Source of the DNA: Gordionus sp. m RMFG-2023
Taxonomy: Eukaryota > Nematomorpha > Gordioida > Chordodea > Parachordodidae
NCBI RefSeq assembly: GCF_954871325.1
Contig: NC_088778.1
Location: 18,565,666-18,629,665 of the forward strand
Reading direction: 5' to 3'
DNA: 64,000 nucleotides
Within the stretch, counting starts at the first letter, position 1. The number at the start of each line of letters is the position of its first letter. Under the pieces are notes generated by a model that saw only the letters and a program-made list of their open reading frames with translations, made no database searches and was not told the DNA's origin. The position numbers were made by a program, and so were the translations under genes. Of the stretch, positions 57,262 through 64,000 are shown in pieces.

Positions 57262-60150
57262 GGCATATATTCTTATTCCTTTAATAGTTATTAAAGATTA
57301 TTTACATAAATTTTTTATGGTATGATATTTGTATTTTACCAGAATTGGCATTATTTTGAATAGTACAAAAAATGAATTTGAATTATGACAAATTGTGCGA
57401 GATTTTCATTTTTAATTATTCACATTTTGAGATGAATTGTTATAATTTTTGCGTGTATTTTTTTAAAAATAATTGAACATGTTAATAATCTACATAATTC
57501 ACTCATAGAATTATCAGGTTATGTTAATTTTGAATATTAAAAAAAACTTATTTTTTTCGTGGCGAGCAAGTGGGCTAAGCATTTTTTTAAAATAAACACT
57601 ACTATGGACAGACAGGTGGGTTAAACATTTTTAAAACATAGAACGGATTCAAACCTCTAGTGTATATAAGACAATATCGGTGTAAAATTTGGCAAAAAAA
57701 CTTATTTTTAGTTTAACTGATAGACTTTGATTTCCATATTGAACCCAGATTTTATATAAATCAGAGACTTTCATTTAAATTTAGCTTTTAATGTTAACTT
57801 AAAAAAAATATTAAAATTTTTTCATCTATTAATAATAAATTTCAGTATTACAAACGCAATGATTACCTAATAAATAAATGATTGCCTATACAATAAATTG
57901 AATTTTTGGATTTGATTCAAACTTTGGAATTTTTTACTTGTTATGGGCTTGGTAATTTTTTACAATATTAAATATGGGCCGGGTATGGGCTTATAAAAAT
58001 TTTTTAAAGTAGGGCTGGGCCTGTATGAAAATCTCTGATACAAATAAAGGCAACTATTTTTTTAAAAAAATAATAAAAATTAATGGTTCAAAATCTTATA
58101 TTTTTTTTGTAAAATTATTTCTTAATTTGAACAAATATATCCAAAATTATTTCCTTATATTTTAAATTCCACTAAGTATCAATTAAATTAAACTATAGAA
58201 TTTGGATACACAGGTGGTTGTCACAGTCTAACGCATATTTCCTAATGATTTACGGTGATTTGAGAATTAAATTTAATTATTATATATTTTTAGACACATG
58301 GTGTACTCTTTCAGTTACTAAACTTTTCAAAAACATAGAGCCTTTTACTTGTTAACTAGATTGGAAAGGACATTTTGTTTTTGGAAAAGAACACTATGTA
58401 GCCAAATAATCTATATTTCTTCTTTGAGCACTCTTAAGGCCAACATTTTGGCCGAATTATATAATTTATTATTTTAACAATTTTAAACCCCTTTTTGCAT
58501 AAGTTAATTATAAAAAAAAATTATTTTTCTTTATGGTGTAATTTTAAATATCTTAGGAAGGGTTGGCAAATTTAAAAAAAATGTAATTAATGGTGAATTA
58601 TCAACATAATATAAACACTATCAACCCGACCCCCTCAGATTTTTCAAAAATTTTTACAAGAGTTTGTATATATTATAACTAAGGGGGAAAATTTTTAGGG
58701 AGGGGGGGTAGCAGGTGGCTTTGGTTAATTTATTTGATGAATTAAATTTCTCTCCTCATAAAAATATCAATTTTTTATTATAATTTTATTGGAGACAAAA
58801 TTAATTTTTATATATTGAATATTCACAATATGAATATAATTTAATTTTCCCTAAGAGGTAATCCATGAAGATCGAAGATAAATTTAGATTCAAAATATAT
58901 CTCTCAATAAAGTTAAATTAAACATTTAATGAGTCAGACATAATTCAAACTATAATTTGGTCTTGTGCATACTCTTAACAATATTCCAACTAAAGATTAT
59001 TCTTTTTCCATACTTTATAAATTGACTACACCTCTTAGTATAAAATTGAAATACTATTATAATTATGACTCCGATTTATTCATATTCAAGAGATTCTATT
59101 GAAAGATGATTCCATTCCATCAATATTCACTTTCTAAGCCACTTGATGTATTATTATAAAAATCTTAAAAAAAACTTTTATGACAAATTTTATTTTAATA
59201 TATCAAAATATATAATTATCTGAAATAGTAACTTCATTATAGATAATATAACCTAAGTTGTCATATTTTGTTTTCAAGATATATATTTTGGAGATTTTTT
59301 TGAACCAAATTCTTATAAATAGATTATTAATGTTCAAATATTTAGACAATAACAAATTTTAATTCAAATATCATAAATTCACCATTAAAAAGTGATTTAT
59401 TATATCCTCAATTATTCAATTAATCCTCTCCCAAAGCAAGATATAATCATAGAACAAATGGAGATTGATCTTTATAATAATATAATTATTGAACATGGTA
59501 ATGGATACAACCATTTTCAAATTATTTTTAAACCTAAATATTCCACCAAATAATGTCCACTGCTTATATATATATATAATTGCCAAAGAAGCTTACCGCC
59601 AAGATTTCTCTGACTCAATCAATGATGAAAATACCTATCTCAATCTTATATAGTTTTAAGTTAATTTATCTACTTGATTTTATATTTAATTTTTTTTTAA
59701 ATAAATTTTATTTTTACAACCATCTAACCCCAAATTTTAATACATATTTTTCAAAAATATAGATTTTAAGTTAGTTTGTATTATATTTTTTAAAATATAA
59801 ATTTTTTTTTAAAAAAAAAATTATACAACATGAATTATTATATTCGTCAATTAGATATGGTTATAATGATTATATATAGTTATAATTAATATAATGTTTG
59901 GTGAAAGTTAACACTAGCTAACACTCATAGTATCTAATTATAGTTTTCCTGCCATGGAATAAATACGCAGAGGATTAAATACATTATTATATTATATATG
60001 TTATATTTTTTATTAATTTAAATATCAGTTTTATTTTTTTTTATAAATACATTTAATATAGTATATTCTCAAAATATTATTTACACAAATTTTTTATAGT
60101 ATCAATTTGTAATATACTAAATATCTGTTTAGAATAAAAAAAATAAAATA
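57262..60150. other. 3' flank, only element scraps
   Basis: No gene seen. Scraps: 57560-57660 ends 'GATTCAAACCTCTA', like a hAT tip. 57950-58025 has 'ATGGGCCGGGTATGGGC' and 'TAGGGCTGGGCCTG', like the GC-block MITEs. 58595-58710 has 'CAACCCGACCCCCTCAGATT', like the Sola-like fragment at 32165. The rest is A/T-rich. Confidence 0.45.
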
Positions 60151-60204
60151 TATAGTAGTGTTGTTAAACGGCTAGTTTTCTTCTCCGTTTTATGGCGATT
60201 TCCA

Positions 60205-61470
60205 GGTTTACCCGGGTAGGCCAGTTTTCCCTCTGATTTTTCTTCTCCATTTTTGACGGTCCTGAGTATCAATATTTGTAAGATTCATGCTTCTCATAGT
60301 CATCTTGGGCCTTTCTCTTAGTCTTGATCCTCCTACTTCCATCAAAGTGCATCTCTTTACCCAGTCATCTTTTGTCATACGTTCCACATGCACAAACCAT
60401 CTTATTCTATTTCGTCGCATTACCACTCCAATCATTTCTGTACCCAATCTTGCTCGCAATTCCTTGCTAGTTTTTATATTTCTCAGAGATACCCCACACA
60501 CCCATCTAATCATCCTCATCTCTGTTCTTTTTAATTTGTCTTCGTGAGTCGCTTTCATTACCCATGTTTCGCCGCCATATGCTAAACAACTTCCTTACAC
60601 AGCTTACGTAAACTTTCCCCTTTAACTTCAGTGAGACTTTTTTATTTGTAAGAATAAACGACATCTCTCTGAACTTCTTCCAAGCTTGTCTGCCCTTGCA
60701 ACAACAACAGAATCTACACCACCATCTGCGTTTAGCATATCACCCAAATAACAAAACTTATCCACTTTTTCTAGGGTTACCCCATTGCCAATATTCAGAC
60801 CACCATTTTCTACGTTATCATTATTATGTATCCCTTTCATGCATGTTCTACAAATAAAGGTCATTCTTTCTAACATCAAACTTCCTTTTTTCCCTCTACA
60901 TCTATTATGGACCCATTTTTGGCATCTAGTGCATTGGATTGAATTTCTAGCAACTCCTTTCCCACATACATCACAAGTCCACTTACCGGATTCCTCCATC
61001 TTTATTTTTCCCACCAATCATCACCTTTGTCTTTGATGCATTCATTTTCAGACCCTTTGCTTCCATAGTCATCTTTCTAATACTAATTTTATCCCTCAAT
61101 TATTCCTTACTGTTTGCCATTAATACAAGGTCATCTGCATATAATAGCTCCCAGGGAAGTCCTTCACGCATTTCTCTAGCCACCACATCCATTACTAAGA
61201 TAAATAATAATGGACTCAGCACGGATCCTTGATGAAGTTCTACTTTCACCCAAAGCTTTCACTGTCACCATAATCTGTCCGTACTGCTGTTTGTGCTCCT
61301 ACATATATTGCCATCACTGCGATAACCAACCATTCCTCCACACCTGATTTTCTCAAAGCCCATCTAGTAACCTCGCGCGGCACCCTGTCAAATGCTTTCT
61401 CTAAATCAACAAACGCATAATAGAGTTTCTTTTCCTTCGCAAGATACTTCTCCTATATTTGCCTCACAAG
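60205..61470 (-). mobile_element. LINE fragment (RT core and C-terminal part)
   Basis: Read right to left it shows 'LYYAFVDLEKAFDRVPREVT' then RWALRKSGVEEWL (about 61330-61440) and 'AQTAVRTDYGDSESFG' (about 61250-61300). The remains of the 'YADD' region lie near 61130. A zinc-finger insert follows, 'WTCDVCGKGVARNSIQCTRC' with QKWVHNRC (about 60890-60990), and then 'VDKFCYLGDMLNADGG' (about 60710). The C-terminal part is 'RTEMRMIRWVCGVSLRNIKT' with RIRWFVHVERM (60208-60530). This is a widespread invertebrate LINE type. Several stops and frameshifts interrupt it. A hAT-like tip TAGTGTTGTTAAACGGC lies just outside at 60154. Confidence 0.85.
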
Positions 61471-61724
61471 GAGCAAAGGTCTAGACATATAGTATCAAAA
61501 TTTCGAGGCTTAGTCAAAATTTTTCTGGCGAAAATATTGAGTTAGCCGTTTTTAAAAATCGGCTCAAAACGAGCCGTTCATTAGCTAATATGCTTGCTTA
61601 TTAAATTATAATACTCGCAGAAAAATATGATAAAATACCAAATAGATGAATTTTTTAGGTCGAATATAATTTTAAAATTCCGAGCCTGTGCAACGTTCTA
61701 AATGAATTCCGTTTTAAATAAATT

Positions 61725-62120
61725 CCAATTTAGTGATATTGACATTTATGACTGACATGTTAAGATTTAATATTATTTTTAGTGATATTGACATTTATGA
61801 CTGACGCGCATATATTAAATATAATATTTTTAGTGATACTGACATTTATGATTGACGTGTAAAGATCAAATATTATACTTTCTATTGTTATAGATTTTTA
61901 AGTGAATCCCTGTTTTAAATAGATTTTAATTTAGTGATATTGACATTTATGACTGACATGTTAAGATCAAATATAATATTTTAGTGATATTGACATTTAT
62001 GACTGACGTGTAAAGATTAAATATAATATTTTTAATAATACTGACATTTATGACTCATATGTAAAGATTAAATATAATATTTTTATTAATACAGACATTT
62101 ATGATTGACGTGTAAAGATA
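61725..62120. repeat. tandem repeat, TGACATTTATGACTGA unit
   Basis: Seven or so copies of a 50-60-bp unit with 'GATATTGACATTTATGACTG' then 'GTGTAAAGATTAAATATAAT', diverged from each other. Three further copies lie at 63612-63735 on the other side of the OTU gene fragment. Confidence 0.85.
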
Positions 62121-62550
62121 TAAATAAGATATACGATATAAATAAGACATGCGTTATTAAGATATGCAATATAAATAAGACATGCGTTATAAAGATATGC
62201 AATATAAACAAGACGTACGATATAAACAAGACATGCGATATAAATAAGACATACAATATAAATAAGACATGCGTTATAAAGATGTGCGATGTAAATAAGA
62301 CATGCGTTATGAAGATATGCGATATAAAGATATGCGATATAAAGATATGCGATATAAAGATATGGGATATAAATAAGATATACGGTATAAATAAGATATG
62401 CGATATAAATAAGACATGCGTTATAAAGATGTGCGATGTAAATAAGACATGCGTTATAAAGATATGCGATATAAATAAGATATACGGTATAAATAAGATA
62501 TGGGATATAAATAAGATATACGATATAAATAAGATATACAATATAAATAA
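62117..62550. repeat. tandem repeat, GATATAAATAAGACATGCG unit
   Basis: More than twenty short units combining GATATAAATAAGATATACG, GATATAAATAAGACATGCG, TTATAAAGATATGC and similar variants in mixed order. Both strands are open: Asn-Lys-Thr-Cys-Asp-Ile repeats on +, and hydrophobic Phe-Ile-Ser-His-Ile-Leu repeats on -. The minus frame is continuous with the OTU exon. Confidence 0.85.
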
Positions 62551-62559
62551 GTAATTAAA

Positions 62560-62902
62560 ATTTATTATGCGGTCAAAATGTTCGCGATAATTTCTTAAAT
62601 ATAGATTCAAATTAAATTTTTTAATGTAACTTAATTTTTTAATTGGTGTGTAATATGCCCATTTATAAATGGTATGGATAATTATATTTGTTTGAAGCAT
62701 AGTTGTCAATGCAACTATCTCCACCTCTGTTCCATAAGTTGCATTTTGAGCCATGCGTGTTCTCTCCAAATATTTGTCAACGGGTTCTCCCAAAAACCCC
62801 TCCATCTGCTCAGCAATATCCTTGCTACTCATAAAGATAATGCATTGCTGTCTCAGAAAATCGTAGTGGCATTCGTCATCACAAACTTCTTTGCTTATAC
62901 AT
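62560..62902 (-). CDS. OTU-type cysteine protease, last exon
   Basis: Follows an acceptor 'TTATTGTAG' on the minus strand and continues the frame of 62945. It encodes CISKEVCDDECHYDFLRQQC, then 'RTRMAQNATYGTEVEIVALT' and finally 'LYLRNYREHFDRIINFN'. OTU proteases have 'GTxGTEVEI', then a C-terminal 'HFD/HYD' catalytic His preceded by a hydrophobic strand; all are recognisable. The frame has no stop before the tandem repeat and stays open to 62086, so the annotated end is where family similarity stops. Such enzymes cleave ubiquitin linkages; the role here is inferred from family only. Confidence 0.75.
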
Positions 62903-62944
62903 CTACAATAATGATTAACAATAATTTATTTTAAATATGTATAC

Positions 62945-63141
62945 CTGAAGAGACAATTTCCATCACCAATAATCCGCTCGGTAGAAAAATTATCTCCCAT
63001 TACACCATTATCATATTTTGGATATCTTTTCTTGATCGCAAAATGAAAACGTTCAGAATGATAAATTTTCCATGTTGGTGGGAAGAAATAGATTTGCATC
63101 ATCTTTCTTAGAAATTACAGTCTCTACTGTCAATTCATTAT
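62945..63141 (-). CDS. OTU-type cysteine protease, catalytic exon
   Basis: The 3' part reads 'YHSERFHFAIKKRYPKYDNG' then VMGDNFSTERIIGDGNCLFR. 'GDGNCLF' is the OTU signature with catalytic Asp and Cys. The donor GTATAC and a 42-bp intron (62903-62944) lead to the last exon in matching phase. The 5' part, read in the phase set by the upstream exon, gives 'DNELTVETVISKKDDANLFL' and then meets a stop. The two parts are in different frames, so either this exon is mis-delimited or the gene is damaged. Confidence 0.65.
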
Positions 63142-63182
63142 CTAAAAAATATGCATAATTAAATAATAACACATATTAATAC

Positions 63183-63368
63183 CTTTCTCAATAAACAGTC
63201 CTACTTTGTCAATTACAGCTGAAATATTAGGATTAGAAGGCATAACTAATAATTTAAAAAATAAATTATATCGATTTATAAAAATATTACTATTTTCTCG
63301 ATGGCTACCAAGCTCTACCATCTTCGTTTCATCATTTAATATCTTTATCCTCTTAAAATCTGCATCAT
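63183..63368 (-). CDS. unrecognised exon upstream of OTU exon
   Basis: Acceptor 'TTTTTTAG' and donor GTATTA on the minus strand; phase 1 at both ends. It encodes 'DDADFKRIKILNDETKMVEL', GSHRENSNIFINRYNLFFKL and 'PNISAVIDKVGLFIEK'. I recognise no domain. The 41-bp intron to the next exon (63142-63182) and the matching phase suggest that it belongs to the same gene. Confidence 0.5.
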
Positions 63369-63502
63369 CTAAAAAATACATATAATAATAAATATTTTAT
63401 ATTTTTGGTCTTCACAATTTTTATTCTTTTCCCCAATAATCGTGTTGAGTAATTTTGAGACTAAATATTTAAAAAAATTAATGTGAGCTTTATAAATAAT
63501 AC

Positions 63503-63568
63503 CGTTCAAGTGATTTTCTTGAGCATTTAACTCCTCTTTATAACTCACTACCTCACAGTTTTTATCAT
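63503..63568 (-). CDS. unrecognised small exon, OTU gene
   Basis: Acceptor 'TTTTTAG', donor GTATTA; phase 1 at both ends. It encodes DDKNCEVVSYKEELNAQENH and LN. Like the next two exons it opens with an Asp codon split G|AT, so three successive exons share the same border arrangement. No family recognised. Confidence 0.4.
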
Positions 63569-63611
63569 CTAAAAACGTGATATTTTAATTTAAATTTAAA
63601 TTAACTCCCTT

Positions 63612-63735
63612 TAGTAATACTGACATTTATGATTGAAGTTATATTATATTTTAATAAAAAATATCATCATAAAATTTAGTAATACTGACATATATGACTG
63701 ACTATAATTTTAAAAGTTTCTATTATTTGTAATAC
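63612..63735. repeat. tandem repeat, same unit as 61725-62120
   Basis: Three diverged copies with 'TAATACTGACATTTATGATT' or similar. Their presence on both sides of the OTU exons suggests a repeat-bordered unit of about 2 kb. Confidence 0.7.
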
Positions 63736-64000
63736 TGAAATTTATGCTCATGATTTTGTGCTTATAAAAGTATGTGAAAGTTAATATTAGTATCTTTGTT
63801 GTATTTATTACGGAATCATTTTGCAGAATCCCAACGTGGAGATTGGGGATTCTAAATATATATTTTTTTTAAACTATTAAATTATATTTTTTATTTTCTA
63901 ATAATTATTAATTCATTATTATGTAAGCTACTGTACAAATTTATAATTATAGTTGCTTATTTGAAAAAATAAAATAATATAATTAGCAGTCTAGCTGGCA
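63736..64000. other. no feature seen
   Basis: A/T-rich sequence to the window edge. Nothing recognised. Confidence 0.4.

Noticed and set aside
62105-62554. 149-codon Asn/Lys/Thr/Cys repeat protein on the + strand
   Set aside because: It is the opposite strand of the short tandem repeat; the minus strand is open too, as expected of a stop-poor unit.
1-64000. Bacterial, organellar or viral origin of the window
   Set aside because: A spliced importin gene, GT-AG introns and animal-type LINE, hAT and gypsy elements make a nuclear animal genome by far the best explanation.

Overview
This is a eukaryotic, strongly A/T-rich stretch, almost certainly from an animal. One spliced host gene runs through nearly the whole window on the + strand. 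Eleven exons between 693 and 57260 join in consistent reading phase into about 502 codons, and they align end to end with the C-terminal half of importin-7/importin-8 (Drosophila moleskin). The 5' part of the gene lies before the window. The protein is much more diverged than I would expect of a typical insect or vertebrate importin, and it lacks the usual C-terminal tail. I therefore infer a fast-evolving lineage, but I cannot name the species.

The 1.5 kb of coding sequence is spread over 56.6 kb because the introns are filled with transposons. Intron 4240-22539 (18.3 kb) holds two copies of one LINE, each split by a different hAT insertion, plus a broken Ty3/gypsy fossil that itself carries a 3 kb Sola-like DNA transposon with an intact transposase reading frame. 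Intron 22899-30066 holds degenerate hAT material and a second LINE family. Intron 30639-50626 (20 kb) holds a young Ty3/gypsy element with near-identical LTRs (33091-39949), a 5.26 kb fold-back hAT element built from about 119-bp tandem repeats (41268-46530), and an RTE-type LINE split by a BED-finger hAT. Intron 50698-56790 holds three hAT remnants and a Sola-like end.

Downstream of the importin gene the minus strand carries a LINE fragment (60205-61470) and a spliced OTU-type cysteine protease gene fragment (about 62560-63568). The protease fragment is bracketed by copies of one short tandem repeat and its last frame runs into a second tandem repeat.

The most striking system is the fold-back element. 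Its 8-bp target duplications and termini are hAT-like, but each arm is a satellite array, and the two arms have developed different higher-order repeat patterns. All intervals without a recognised feature are listed as such. Family assignments come from remembered motifs and not from database searches.
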